From Poteriospumella lacustris (taxonomy: Eukaryota > Sar > Chrysophyceae > Chromulinales > Dinobryaceae): a stretch of 64,000 bases of DNA. Made by a program: the position numbers and the translations under genes. Positions 43,101 to 54,778 of the stretch are shown piece by piece. The notes beneath the pieces are model-generated. The model ran no database searches, had not been told where the DNA came from, and saw only the letters and a program-made list of their open reading frames with translations. The stretch's first letter is position 1. Every line of letters begins with the position of its first letter. The stretch lies in NCBI GenBank assembly GCA_008000375.1, contig SMOI01000044.1, forward strand, positions 62,001-126,000, in the 5' to 3' direction.

Positions 43101-43726
43101 GTCTTCGGAGAACGCGGTGTTCAGATAGTCGGGAATCGTCACCACCGGCGGCAGCGTCTCCAGCGCCGCCTCCAGCGCACGCTGGCACTGCTGGTCGTCC
43201 ACGACGCCCATCACGTCGCTTATCGACAGCACATGCAACAAGGACCAGAAGTCACGCTCCGTTCGTTTCTCTTGCTCAGCGACTCTCGATCTCTGGTGCA
43301 CCGGCACCAGTTGTTGCGAGTCTTTCGCGTGGACGCGCTGTCGGTTCAGCTGTGTCGAAAATTCGGTCGCCAAGTCGGAGTACTCCACTAAGCTCGGAGC
43401 CTGCACCAATCCATACTGCTCCACAAACAATTCCAGCTGGTCATGGAAGATCTCGATCTCCTGGTGCTTCGAGGTGTTGGCAGGCGACTGAGCTGTCTCC
43501 AGCGGCACAAGTGCCAACGAGGATGAACCCTCCTCCACATCAGTGAACAGCGGCTGTCTGTAAGTGGACAGAAGGTCACTTGCATCCTGTAATACAGCAG
43601 AGTTTGTTAGTCCAAATTGAAGCAAACAACATTGTACCGGCATGATGAGTGTGTGAGACGTACCTGTTCTTCTTCCCGCAGCAACTGCTGGATTTGCTCA
43701 AAGGATGCCCTCGCAGATTGAGCCAT
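40165..43726 (-). CDS. NUP107: Nucleoporin NUP107 (Nup84 family)
   Basis: Three exons on the minus strand: 43726-43664, 43586-40372 and 40267-40165 (introns 77 and 104 bp, GT-AG); 1126 residues. The short first exon supplies MAQSARASFEQ and the last supplies the C-terminal EQLEAILQDIGEAAFR. An in-frame TGA upstream of the first ATG supports the start. Family features: ERDFWSLLHVLS, SIWQLIRSGQIDVAQ, WADRLWVYANS, and an all-helical C-terminal half. Nup107 is part of the Y-complex scaffold of the nuclear pore. Longer than the animal protein (about 925 residues) through Ala/Gly-rich loops. The second intron is made largely of imperfect ACACACAGC repeats. It shares a divergent promoter region with ARFRP1. 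Confidence 0.88.
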
Positions 43727-43873
43727 TGGATACCGTTGGTGGAAAGGTATGGAGACTCAGATCTTCTTTGGATTGTGACGGAAGTCGATGAGAAAGCTGT
43801 CCTTGTTGCTCATTCATCGGTCGACGAGATGACCACCGCTGCCAATGCGCAGGCATAAACCCAAACTCCCAAA

Positions 43874-44047
43874 ATGAATCTGCGTACTGGGCGGGCGTTT
43901 CGAAAAAAATCAGCAACGGCAGTTGCTGATCACGATGATGATGGCGACAGTGGCAGTGGCTTGGACATGACTCGGCCGCCGATCGATCTGTTCGATGAAT
44001 TGATTCGACGATGGAGACACTGCCGATTAGGAAAAGGTACTGTGTGA
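43874..44047 (+). other. Small ORF between NUP107 and ARFRP1
   Basis: 57 residues (MNLRTGRAFRKK..., then an acidic Asp/Gly/Ser stretch and an amphipathic DLFDELIRRWRHC segment). It ends 68 bp before the ARFRP1 ATG. It could be a uORF in the ARFRP1 leader, or an exon using the donor at GGTACTG. No homology is recognised; it may be chance. Confidence 0.25.
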
Positions 44048-44115
44048 GAAAAACCCTTGTTTTCTGGCAGTCTCAGTGTTAGAGTCGTGGTCTTTAGTTT
44101 CAGCAACAGCCAAAG

Positions 44116-44885
44116 ATGGTAAGTGGTGCCCTCTTGCAAAAGCTCGTGCGACGTTGTTCATCGGTTCTTGTGTCGGTTAGTTCTCGCTCTTGTCAGGCTT
44201 TATCGAATACTTGTTCACAAAGCCGAGGCTAAATATACTATTGATTGGTTTGGATTATGCGGGAAAGACGACGCTTCTGGAGCGTTTAAAGACGAAGTAC
44301 GGCAAAGTTCCGGGTATTCCACCAGACAAGATTCCTCCGACCATTGGGATGAACTTGGCGCGGTTGTTTTACGAAGGAATGCAGGTGATTATGTGGGACT
44401 TGGGAGGGCAGTTGAAGATGCGCTCATTGTGGGAAAAGTATTACGACGAGGCGCATGCCATCGTCTTTTTGGTGGACGCCACCGACGTTCAGCGGCTGGA
44501 GGAGGCGCGTCTCGCTTACGGTATGTCACGGGCTTTTGCAGCGATTGATTTGGATATTGTTCGTAACTGTTATTCTCATGTGCAGAGGCGGTCTGTGACA
44601 ATGACCAACTGAGCAACACGCCCGTGCTTCTGTTCGCGAACAAAATGGACTCCCCCGGAGCGTTACATCCAGGAGAAATAGCATCAACCCTTTTTTCCAT
44701 GCAAGATTCAACGCAAAGGCGAACCATTTTCCCGATCTCTGCTTTGACAGGGTAAGTTTATCGATCACTTTATCATCGTAGGGCTCTGGTCTCACCATCC
44801 ACTTGTTAGAGAGGGCCTCGATATCGCCATCGTAGGACTGATGGAGACAGCCAAACGATCCGCCGCAGAACGCGCCCATCGGTAG
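44116..44885 (+). CDS. ARFRP1: ADP-ribosylation factor-related protein 1 (ARFRP1)
   Basis: Four exons: 44116-44118 (the ATG alone), 44181-44520, 44586-44751 and 44810-44885; introns 62, 65 and 58 bp; 194 residues. The spliced start reads MFSLLSGFIEYLF, matching the ARFRP1 N-terminus. Then come the P-loop GLDYAGKT, switch II WDLGGQ, ANKMD and SALTGEGLD. ARFRP1 (yeast Arl3p) is a small GTPase of the trans-Golgi that recruits GRIP-golgin and Arl1 pathways. There is no N-terminal Gly for myristoylation; the family is instead N-acetylated. All splice junctions restore frame and motif continuity. Confidence 0.93.
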
Positions 44886-45329
44886 ATGTTCTCCTCGGTG
44901 ACCTGTTCAAAACCAACTTGTACATAAATACGCAGTACTTCTTAGTCTTGTCCCCATCGGATGTACCACACTGTTATTAACTATGCTGGACTGGGTCAGC
45001 ACCTCTAACTCCGACGATCTTTCCATCTGCTCAATTCTTTCTTTGCAGGAACAGCTAGATGGGATGCCAAGAATAGCCCGAGGCCGGAACATCGTGAAGT
45101 AGTACTGGCGACGCGCACCAAACCGCAAACACTCATCAGCACCGACGTCGAAAAATTGAAACGCCTCCTGTGCACGTTACGTTTTCGCAGCCATCGTCGT
45201 CGTCATCGATCGGAGTCATATTTTATTTAGTGTCTGAGCAAACTAGTCAAAGCTTCAACGAGTGCGACGTGTTGGCGTTGCGCAGATCTTCAGTAGCATC
45301 TCAGTGGAGCTGTCCAGAGGGCTTTTATC
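44886..45329. other. Intergenic, no gene recognised
   Basis: Between two plus-strand genes. A 73-codon minus-strand ORF here lacks any recognisable features. Presumably the 3' UTR of ARFRP1 and promoter of the next gene. Confidence 0.5.
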
Positions 45330-46688
45330 ATGTTTTTTCGCAAGTCGGCGAAGTCGCAGCAAGAGAGCTCGTCCAAAGATGTGGTTTTGCCTCCCATACC
45401 CGGTGCGCAAGGCCGCGACGGCGACGCTGCCGAAGTGAACGGAGAAAATGGAGATGCAGAAAGACCTATGAGTCCCGAACGACTTCTGAGTGACGACGAA
45501 AATGAAGCATCGGGCAAACACACGGATTTGGTCGTCAAAGCCGCTGACGACGAGGACAAGAAGGAGAAGCCCTCCGCTTACATCAAACCTGCCAATTTCG
45601 ACTTCTGGGTGCGAGCAATGGACGTAAATGGCTTGATCTACTATTACAACACAAAGAGTGGCGAATCGACCTGGCTCGCCCCGTGTGTCGTGTGCTACAA
45701 AAACGGCGAGCGGTTTTGCTTGAAATGCGCCGTGCCGTACTGCGAAAAGCATTTCCAGAAGAAACACAAGTACATGGCGAATCCAGAAGAACACATGTGG
45801 TCTTCGCAGGAGCAACAAACCGAGCGCGAAGAGTTGACGGACCCAGAGCACCAAGAGTATTGCATCGAGTGTCAGTTGAAGGTCGCCAATCGCCTGTGCT
45901 TGGAGTGCTGGGATCCGTACTGCGTGCGATGCTTTGACCTGGTGCACCACGTGGGCAATTTGAAGACGCACACTGTGATGACGTACAGCCGAGCTCACGA
46001 AGGATGGTTCACCGTGCGGAGGTATGACGGAGCCAATGGCACTGGTGGCACCAACGGCGCCAACGCCTCGCCGAGCATGAAAATGATCGCACAAACTGCG
46101 CACGCGGCCTCCGCTGGCGATGGAGGAAGCTTCATTGCCTCGGGTATGTCGCAGAAAACGGTCAACGGAGAGGGCGGCCAAGGCGAACAAAAGAACGCGT
46201 CGACGAAGCCGGGCGTACTGGAGTACTACGTGCACGGCGAGACACGGGAGGTGACCTACGAGAAACCGGTCGAACTGATGAACGATCTGGAGAAAGTACT
46301 GCTACAGAACTGGAAGCTGCATCAGCGCGCCGCAGAGGACTACGTGGCCCAAATCGATGAGCTGCAGTTCGAGCTGGAGAAGGCCAAATACGAGCGCGAC
46401 AATTTGATGGTCGAGAACGCCCAAATGGCGCAGGGCATCATGCCCGTCGCCGGCGGGGCCAGTCGCAAGGGAAAAAGTGGTGGCGCGGCAGGAACCGCTG
46501 GTAGTGGGCCGATGACGTCCAGCAAGCGGCCAGAGACGCCGGTGCTGGAGAAGCTCATCGAGGGCGAAGGCGACGACTACCGCCAGAAACTGCTGCACCC
46601 CACCGACCGCAAGCGCGGCGAGGCGCGCGCCAACTACATGAAAGACTTGCTGGAACAGCCGCTGCCGGCGGGGAGTAAGAAGAAGTAG
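45330..46688 (+). CDS. WW-domain and B-box zinc-finger protein
   Basis: 452 residues, single exon. An acidic, Ser-rich N-terminus (1-85) precedes a WW domain (about 90-115: FWVRAMDVNGLIYYYN, ending STW). Two B-box-like zinc modules follow directly: CVVCYKNGERFCLKCAV...H and CIECQLKVANRLCLEC...H. A Gly/Ala/Asn-rich linker, a coiled coil (about 325-370, LHQRAAEDYVAQIDELQFE) and a basic tail complete it. WW domains bind proline-rich ligands and B-boxes mediate assembly, so a scaffold role is likely. There is no RING finger, so it is not a TRIM ligase in the strict sense. The function is unknown. Confidence 0.8.
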   Translation: MFFRKSAKSQQESSSKDVVLPPIPGAQGRDGDAAEVNGENGDAERPMSPERLLSDDENEASGKHTDLVVKAADDEDKKEKPSAYIKPANFDFWVRAMDVNGLIYYYNTKSGESTWLAPCVVCYKNGERFCLKCAVPYCEKHFQKKHKYMANPEEHMWSSQEQQTEREELTDPEHQEYCIECQLKVANRLCLECWDPYCVRCFDLVHHVGNLKTHTVMTYSRAHEGWFTVRRYDGANGTGGTNGANASPSMKMIAQTAHAASAGDGGSFIASGMSQKTVNGEGGQGEQKNASTKPGVLEYYVHGETREVTYEKPVELMNDLEKVLLQNWKLHQRAAEDYVAQIDELQFELEKAKYERDNLMVENAQMAQGIMPVAGGASRKGKSGGAAGTAGSGPMTSSKRPETPVLEKLIEGEGDDYRQKLLHPTDRKRGEARANYMKDLLEQPLPAGSKKK

Positions 46689-46775
46689 TGGTGACGAAGG
46701 GGTGGGGAGAGATCCCCGCTGGTGTAAATAGTGTACAGAAAAGAAAGCGGCAGACAACGACCGACGCTCGCCGTT

Positions 46776-49700
46776 TCACTTCAAATAGCGACCGACCACT
46801 TCGAACGAGTCGGGCGACAGCTTCGGGGCGGCGGCAATGCGACGCAGCTCCTCTTCCATCAACAACTTGCGGTTGCCGTCGAATTTCTTCCACAGCGCAA
46901 AGCACGACAGCATCCGCGCGGCGACCTGCGGGTTGATCGCGTCGAGCGCGAGGATGTTGTCGGCCATGAAGCGGTAGCCGCTGCCGTCTGGACGATGGAA
47001 ATGATGCAAATTCAGCGACGAGAAGGTCGACAGCAACGAGCGCGCACGGTTGGGGTTGCTGAGGATGAAATCGGGGTGCTGCTGCAGGCGGCGGAGGTCG
47101 TCGAAGATCGTCGCGACGTCGGCCGTCGCCTGGATCGCGAACCACTTGTTCAGCACCAACGCGTTCTTCGTGGGCGTGCACGCCGCCTCGTAGAAGTGCT
47201 GCAGAACTTCCTCGCGCTCGGGGACGTCGTTGCTGGGCAGATCCACCAACGCAGCCACGGCGGCCAGAGCGTCCGTCATCGACGTGCCCGCCGAGGCGAA
47301 GTACTGTTCACGAGGCAGGTCGACGACCAGCGCGCGCGTCGCGGGTGTCAAGGGCAGCGCCGTCAGGAACGACAGACACAAGTTGCGCAGCTTGCGGCGG
47401 CCCACCTCGGCGGGGGAGAAGACGTACGTCGACGAGGTCGGGGCGAGCAAGCGATACAGCTGCTCCCACTCGCGTTGGAAGCGCGTGACCAGTGCCAGTC
47501 GCATGTGACCGCGCGCGTGATGCAGCGCATCGATGTTTAACGGCACCGGCAGCTGCGTCAGGAGCGTCATTTCGTCCGGAATCGACAAGGCGTACGCTAA
47601 GAGCGACAGGTCCTTGCCGCCGTCCGCGGCGCACGATTGGACCTGCTGAATCGCGTTCTGCAGAATCGTCGCGATGGCGTCGACGAAGCGGTCGGGCAGC
47701 GGCGCGAGGGAATCGCCCGACGACGACTGCGCCACGTAGTCGACGAGAAGCTTCGTGAAGTAGCGGTTGCCGGCGTCCCATTGGTTGAAGGCGTCGGTGT
47801 CGTGCGCCATCATCGTCACCAGCTCCGCGTCCGTTTGACCCGTCACCGTCAGGTGCACCGGCGCAGAGAACTCCCGCAGGGTGGACACCACCGGCTGGAC
47901 CGGCACGTTCTCGAAGACGAACTGCTGCGACTGCTCGGTCAGCAGGAGCAGTTTGGACGCGTGCAGCTCCTCGCCCGTGAGCGGATGCAGCAAGCCGGTC
48001 ACGAGCGGGATCACCACCGGCCGCTTGTCGTCTGCGGGCTGGCCGGGGGTCGATGGGGTGTGTTGGCGCACGTCCAGGGTGAGCCGCTGCGTTGCCTCGT
48101 CGTAGCTTGGGGTCACCTCGACGACCGGCGTGCCTGCCTGCGTGTACCAGCGGTCCATCGCGGACAAATCTACGTTGTTCGCATCTGCACGTTCACAGTT
48201 CGCATCGCACACAGTTCAGTGCCCCTTGCCACTCAGTCAGATGCGATGAAAGCGGACCAAACGCACCTGCCATCGCCTGTCTGAAGTCGTCGCACGTGAC
48301 GGCTTGGCCATCGAAGAGCTCGAAGTACAGCGCTAGCCCCTTCTTGAAGCCCTCGGTGCCCAAGATGGTCTTGTAGACGCCGATGATCTCCGCGCCTTTC
48401 GAATAGACCGTCGCAGTATCTACAACAACGGATGCACACAGCTCGTCAGAGACCTGCTGTGGCACAGAGTGGACACAGCACGGGCGGTAGCTCACAGAAG
48501 TTGTCCATGGAGATGTACGACTCGGGGCGAATGGGATGGGCCATCGGACCGGCGTCCTCCGCGAACTGACGACTTCGCAGTGCTCGGACGTCTTCGATGC
48601 GCTTCACGGCAGCGCTGGTCTTGTCGGCCGAGAACCATTGGTCACGGAAGACGGTCAAGCCTTCCTTCAACGTCAGTTGGAACCAATCGCGTACGGTCAC
48701 GCGGTTGCCGCTCCAGTTGTGGAAGTACTCGTGGCCGATGACGCCCAGAATTCGCTCGTAATCGGTGTCTGTGGCGGTCTTGGAGTCTGCGAGGACATAC
48801 GCAGAGTTAAAGATGTTCAAGCCCTTGTTTTCCCTACGTTCAGCGTTCAACAGCAACAACGACATCGACGAGTGAGGAGCAGCAGTGACAGAAGCGACAG
48901 CAGTAGCGGCGATGCAGCGTACATGGCGCCCATGTTGAAGTCGTTGGTGGCCACGACGTTGTACACGTCCAGGTCGCACTCCAAATTGAAGGTGTCTTCG
49001 TCCCACTTCATGCTCTCCTTCAAGCTGTACATCGCGTGGTCCAACTTGTCCACGTTCTCCTTGTCGCTGTAGATGCCCAACTGGACCGTTCGCCCGCTCT
49101 TCGTGGTGTATGTATCGCGAATAAAGCCCAAATCGCCCGCCACAAGGGCAAACAAATAGGAAGGCTTAGGGAAAGGATCTTCCCAAACCGCCCAGTGCTT
49201 GTCGGTGCCCTCGACGACGCCCTGATCCACCAAGTTGCCGTTGCTCAGTAAGATGGGGTACTTCGCCCGGTCCGCCTCCAGACGCACGCGATAGACACTC
49301 AGGACATCGGGGCGATCAAGAGAATAGGTGATGCGACGGTAGCCCATGGCTTCACATTGGGTGCACAGCAAGTCACTGGAGCCGGACTTGTACAGCCCCG
49401 ACAACGCCAAGTTCTTCTCGGGACTGATCTTGACGACGGTCTTCAGCTCGAAGCCCTTCTTGCTGTCCACAGCTTGAAGGACAGAGCCGAATATAGTCAG
49501 CTTGTCGCCCTCGATCTTGTAGTCGTCATGGCTATTCAGCTTGCGTCCATCCACATAGACGTCGACCAGGTTCACTTCCTCGCCGTCGAGCACCAGATCT
49601 TCACCCGCCTCGCCAGTGGGGAAGACGGTGTTTGTGGCCGTGACGAGCGTTTCTGCTTCATCAAGATCAAAGTTCAGATCGATTTTGCGGACACTGTAGG

Positions 49701-50013
49701 GTGGTTGGCGATAATCTTTGCGAAAGTACTCGACGACCGGTGCAGCAGGCGAAGCGGGAGAGGCCACAGCCGACAGAGAGGAGTAATGACGAGCGCCCGC
49801 AGCGGACCCCAGCTGAAGCATGCAAAACGAGTACTTTAATGATGACGACAGCGACTTCCATGGTCGCACCCGCATCGTCTGCGAAGGACGCGTCATCGAG
49901 GGCAGAGCCATCTTCGACAATGCACGTGACCAACTGCGTCTCGCCAGAAGCGATTCATTCGTGAACAATCGGGCGAGCTGCATGACGACCACCAAGATAT
50001 GTGAAAAGAGCAT
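46776..50013 (-). CDS. pepN: PepN-type M1 aminopeptidase, probably organelle-targeted
   Basis: Four exons on the minus strand: 50013-48923, 48833-48496, 48419-48267 and 48184-46776 (introns 89, 76 and 82 bp); 996 residues from the first ATG. The first intron falls inside the GAMEN exopeptidase motif ([12 protein letters not shown]). The zinc site is HEYFH (398-402) with the Glu of LKEGLT as third ligand. The KGAEIIGVY and [18 protein letters not shown] segments identify the E. coli PepN subfamily rather than the animal APN type. The start is uncertain: the first ATG gives a long Ser/Arg-rich leader, while an ATG at 49821 gives [18 protein letters not shown], a typical mitochondrial presequence. 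It removes N-terminal residues from peptides. Confidence 0.92.
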
Positions 50014-50578
50014 GCTATCCCACAGAATCTGCTGCTTTGGATTGCATTGTGCTCCATTTCATCGAGGTTCTTTCGTTTTTTCAGACGTAAACCTGTTTGC
50101 GATGTGGTGACGATGTTCATCTGACCCTTTGTTGGTAGCTTTTACGTGAAGTATACATATCTCACTTTAGCACAATTGTACAAGATAATGCCGTACGTTG
50201 TGAGGACCACATTTCCCATATGTAGACTCAAGTATAATAAGTATTTGTACAAATTCTGCGGTCAGCGAAAGAGTCGTTCGCCGTTGGCGACGACGGCGGC
50301 GCAGGAAGATCGACGAGCGTCTTCAATGCTACCGGTTTGGCATACTATGCGCCTCATCCGACGGAGTATATAATCGATTTGACCCAAGTTGTGAAAACCT
50401 CCTGCAGCGATTGAGATTGGAACAGGCACTATCAGCTTCGTGAAAATCGCTTTTTGTTTTTGGTCGGAAGAAAACACGTTGGCGGTTGGTAGTTGGAAGC
50501 AGCTGTACCAGTTTTAGCGAAGGAGTAGATTTTAGGACATTAGACATTGCAAGTTCATTGACATTGCAAGCATCAAAT
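50014..50578. other. Intergenic / 5' flanks of divergent genes
   Basis: AT-richer sequence between pepN (-) and the FYVE gene (+). A 96-codon plus-strand ORF beginning at 49820 runs into it (see findings). No tRNA or other gene is recognised. Confidence 0.45.
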
Positions 50579-53500
50579 ATGAATCGACCAACATCTAGTC
50601 GATCGTATTCGTATTACGCGATGGGCACCGGAAGCAGCGAAGTAACTACATTGCGTCATTACATTCGATCCATCGACGGTAGCCAAGTGGCCAGTATTCT
50701 GCACTCATCCGACTCGTCACTTCTTCCTGCGGAGATATCAGTGAAGGAAAAGCTCCGCGTCGGCTCGAAAGAAATCAGTTTTCGACGCGTGTTCCTGCAC
50801 AACCACATGTACAAGGTCGGCTGGGTGGTCGACTTCGACATCGACTTCTGCATGCTATGCGCCAAAGACTTCTCGTGGTTTCGTGGACGCGCCAAGCATC
50901 ATTGTCGCGCATGCGGCTTGTTAATCTGCTACAAATGTTCGCCGAACATGGCGGAGGTGCCCTATTTGGGCGAAGAGAAAATGTCCCGCGTCTGCAAAGA
51001 GTGTTTTGGCATCAAACCCGGCGTCATGACACCACAGCAGAAGAACGACATGATTGAAGAGCTGGTCAAGACGGTGGAAGAGGAAGAGCGATTCATTCAG
51101 CTGCATCGCGAGGAGCAGGAGCAGCTGCTGCAGCACTCAATTCAACGCGTCAGTGGCCAGTCGCTGCAGAAGGCGCATTCGCAGACGCTGTCCAAGCAGT
51201 CCTCCTCGTCGAAGAAGGCCTTTCTGTCGCAGTCTGTGCCATCAGAAAGCTTTATGCAGCGTTCTACATCGACGACGAATCGCAGCAGCCTCTCCGGCGC
51301 AGGCAACAACCGCGCGCACTCGCCGCTGTCGTCCGCCCGCGTCGTGCTCTTCACGACGCCGGACGACGCGAACATCACGACGCGCGATTCGTTGAAATCC
51401 ACGTCCTCGCGCCGTGCGGTGACAACGACGCGCCGTCAAAGCCGAGGCAGCCTGCACAGCGCGGACGACACGATGCTCGACCGCTACGAAGAGGAAATGC
51501 GGCGGTGGGAGATCGAGCAGCGGCCGCTGTACGAGGAGTCGTATCGAATGATGCGAGAACTGATTCCGCTCGACATTTACAAGTCCAGCATGCGGCGCCT
51601 GGTGGACCAGGGCGTGCCGCTGTTGGCCGCGAATCGCATCTGGAACACGAAGATCCTGTGGCTGATCTGCACCCACCGCGACGACATCGTCAAGGTAACG
51701 TGCGCGGTCCGCGACCCGTCGCCGTCTCGTTTGCTTGGTTCATTCATTGCTAATGGCTTCCTTGGTTTGCCCCGTTGTCTGTAGATCCATTTGGCGGATT
51801 TCCGCAGCAAATACGCGTACGACGGCCTGGACCTGGTGGAGATGCGCGCCATATGGTACAACCTGCCGGAGTGGGACGTGTACAGCTCGAATCCGCTGGA
51901 GAAGGGCAAAGCGGAGTGGAAAGATGGCTTCAAGGCCAAGCTCGACGAGATGTCCTACAAGGAAGCCAAGGGGACGCTGCCGCCGCAGTTCTGTCGCCAT
52001 CCGGCCTACGACGACTGCATCTTGCTGCACACTTTTGACCCGCATGTCGAGCTACGGCCGCGTTTCCATCGCTCGGCCTCGTTCAAACAGCAGGCGGTGG
52101 AGTCTCCGATGGAAGGCAGCCGCCCACTGACGAAGGAGGAAGAAGAGGACTTGATTTGGCGTGCGCGGTACGCGGCGACGACGCCGCAGCCGGGTCTGTC
52201 GATCAGCGAGCGCAAGAAAGCCTACATGGACAACTTCCTCGAGGACGACGAGGACGGCGACGGCGACGACCGCGCCCCCGGACGAGCGCAACGGAAGTTC
52301 CAACGGTACTTGGACGAAGTGAACGGCGACGAGGACGAGGACGACGAGGAAGACGACGACGACGACGACTACGCGCTGGACGACGACGCCGACGACATCT
52401 CGTCGCTGGGGCTCGAGTCCAACGTCCCGTCCGAGAGCAACACGCCGTACCAGCCGACGCCGTTCGCGGCAGCGCGGCCATCTTCGCAGCGGTTGGACAT
52501 CGCCACGATCCCCGAGCTCACGACGCCAGAGTCGATGTCGTCGACGCAGGACACGGCGAAGGCGCCGTCGTCGTTGCCGTCGCCCAAGACGCAGAAGCAG
52601 CCGCGATCGCAGCTCCTGCAGCAGGCGCGGCCGCTCGCTGCGGCGGGTGGGACCAAGAAGCCCCGCGACAGCAAAGCGGCGAAGCGACCGCGTGGGGCGG
52701 CGAAGGCGGCCAAAGACGAGTTCGACCGCGACGACGAGGACGACGAAGCGGCGAAGGCCAAAGCGCGCGAAGACTTCCTCGCCGCTCGGCGGGCAAAGGC
52801 GAGCAGCGCGAGTTTGTCCTCGTCGCCGGCGCCATCGTCGTCGCTGCTGCAGTCGGACGCGTTGTCTGTGGCGAGCGGCCGCAGCCAGTCGACCATCAGC
52901 GCCACCGGCAGCGCCGCCGACTCGGCCAGCGCAGCCGGCAAGTCGCGGCCCGGCAGCAGTGCGGCGCTGCCACCAGCCGCAGCGACGGTGCTCGATACGC
53001 CGTCCGTAGCCGCGAACACGTCGCGCAACAGCAGCTTCTCCACGACGACGTCGGCGCAGTCCCGCGGGGTGGCCTCGGTGCCGTCCGCGTCGCAGTCGCT
53101 GCAGCCGACGTCGAAGCCGTCGTCGTTCTCCGTCGCCGGCTCGCAGTCGTCGTCCGGCCTCACGTTGACGACCAGCGCAACCGGCTCGACCGCCAAGAGC
53201 CGCGACGTGTCGCCGCTGCCTCCGCTGCGCCATCAGCCCACGCCACCGCGACCGGCGCTGGTGGCCACTGCAGCGCCGGCTGCCGGAGACTTCGACTACG
53301 ACGACCACCGCGAGGACGCGGCGCCCGCCAGCACCCAACGACCCTTCGCCCCGCTCACGCGCAGCCTCACACAGGCGCTGGACGATCGACCGCAGCCGCT
53401 GCAGGTGGCCGCCGTCAGTCCCGCCGACGACGCTGACGATGGAGACGACGACGCGTCGATGGGCGTCATCGAGACGCACACGCCGGCATTCTTCTCTCCG

Positions 53501-54778
53501 TCCGACGCGACGACATCGACGACCGAACCACCCAGCACGGGCGGCGACACGTTCAGGTCAGTCGAGTCCGCGGACCCGCTCGCCACGCCCCTGACGCCCG
53601 CCTCCGCTCAAAGTTACAAGTTCCTGTCGCACAGCAAGAAGTTCGGCGTCACCATCGACGACTCGCCCAGCGTCTTGCTGACGACGCAGCAGCGGCGGCA
53701 GCAGCAGCGACTGCTGAGTCAACGAGACCGACGGGGCGGCGGTGGGGGCCATGTGACGCCCAACCAGGCGACCCAGACGCTGCTGTACACGGCGGACAAA
53801 CCTTCCGCGGCGGCGACGCGTGGCCGGGGCTTCAGCCACGACACGCAGGCGTCCTCTTCGACCGTGGGCGCCACGGCCAGCTACGATCTGTATCAGCCGG
53901 GCAGCGACGACCGCTCGTATCGCCGCGGTTCGGCCATCGTCGACGCGCCTCGGACGATATCGCCCGCCCCGGAGACGCCGGCCGACGCAGACTACGACCT
54001 GCTCACCGACCAGTTGGCCAACGACGCCGCTGGCGTCAGCCCGCTGCCCGCCGCAGCGGCCGCGACAGCGCCTGGCCTGCTCAGTCCCGTGACGCCGTCT
54101 ACGCCGGCTGCGTCGAAGAACAGTCTCCGCGCGGACATTCTGCGTGCGCTGTTTGAGGAAGACACGGAGCTGGTGTACGACCGCCTGGGCGACGAGCCGT
54201 TGGCCAGCGTCTTCGACTCGGAGGCCGACGCGACGGTGCTCAGCCGCATCTTCTGGCAGTGTCTGCTGATGCAGCGGTATCAAACGGTGCTGTTCCTGAT
54301 CGACGAGGCGGTGATGGACGTGGACGTCGTCTGCGAAGATGGCGGCGCGCAGGCGGCCCACGACGGACGATCGGCGCTGCACTACGCAGTGGCCGAGCAC
54401 GCCGAGTCGTTTGGGCGACAGCTGATCCGCCGCGGGGCGAACATTTTCTTGGTAAACCAGGCCGGGGAGTCGCCCCTGTCGCTTGCGATGAAGTCGTCGC
54501 AAGTGGCGTGGCTGATGGAGGAGTTCCAGGCCGCCGGCGAAGAGGAAATGCTCGCAGCCAGCGGCTCGGACGCCGACAAGCTCCAGTACATCTCGTTCTT
54601 CGTCCTCTCGGGTGTCGCCGCGAAGGTCAAAGCCTTGTTGGCGACGGGGCGGTTCACCTTGTCCAGCTCTCAAGCGACGACGCTGCTCAACGCCTGCAAG
54701 GGCAACTTCGAGCAGATGGAAGACCCCGTCGACACCTTCGAGCTGCTCATGTCGCTGGACGCCGACATGGCCGACTAG
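50579..54778 (+). CDS. FYVE-domain protein with C-terminal ankyrin repeats
   Basis: Exons 50579-51694 and 51785-54778 with a 90-bp phase-0 intron; 1369 residues. The frame is open upstream of the ATG at 50579 but has no earlier ATG. FYVE finger at about residues 85-145: CMLCAKDFSWF, the PI3P-binding motif RAKHHCRACG, CYKC and CKEC. A coiled-coil segment (EELVKTVEEEERFIQLH) follows, then a conserved WLICTHRDDIVKIHLADFR region spanning the splice. A very long acidic/Ser/Ala-rich low-complexity region leads to ankyrin-like repeats near the C-terminus (DGRSALHYAVAEHAE, NQAGESPLSLAMKSS). It probably binds PI3P on endosomes. FYVE combined with other modules is common in oomycetes and relatives, but this architecture is not one I can name. 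GC rises from about 52% to 77%. Confidence 0.85.
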
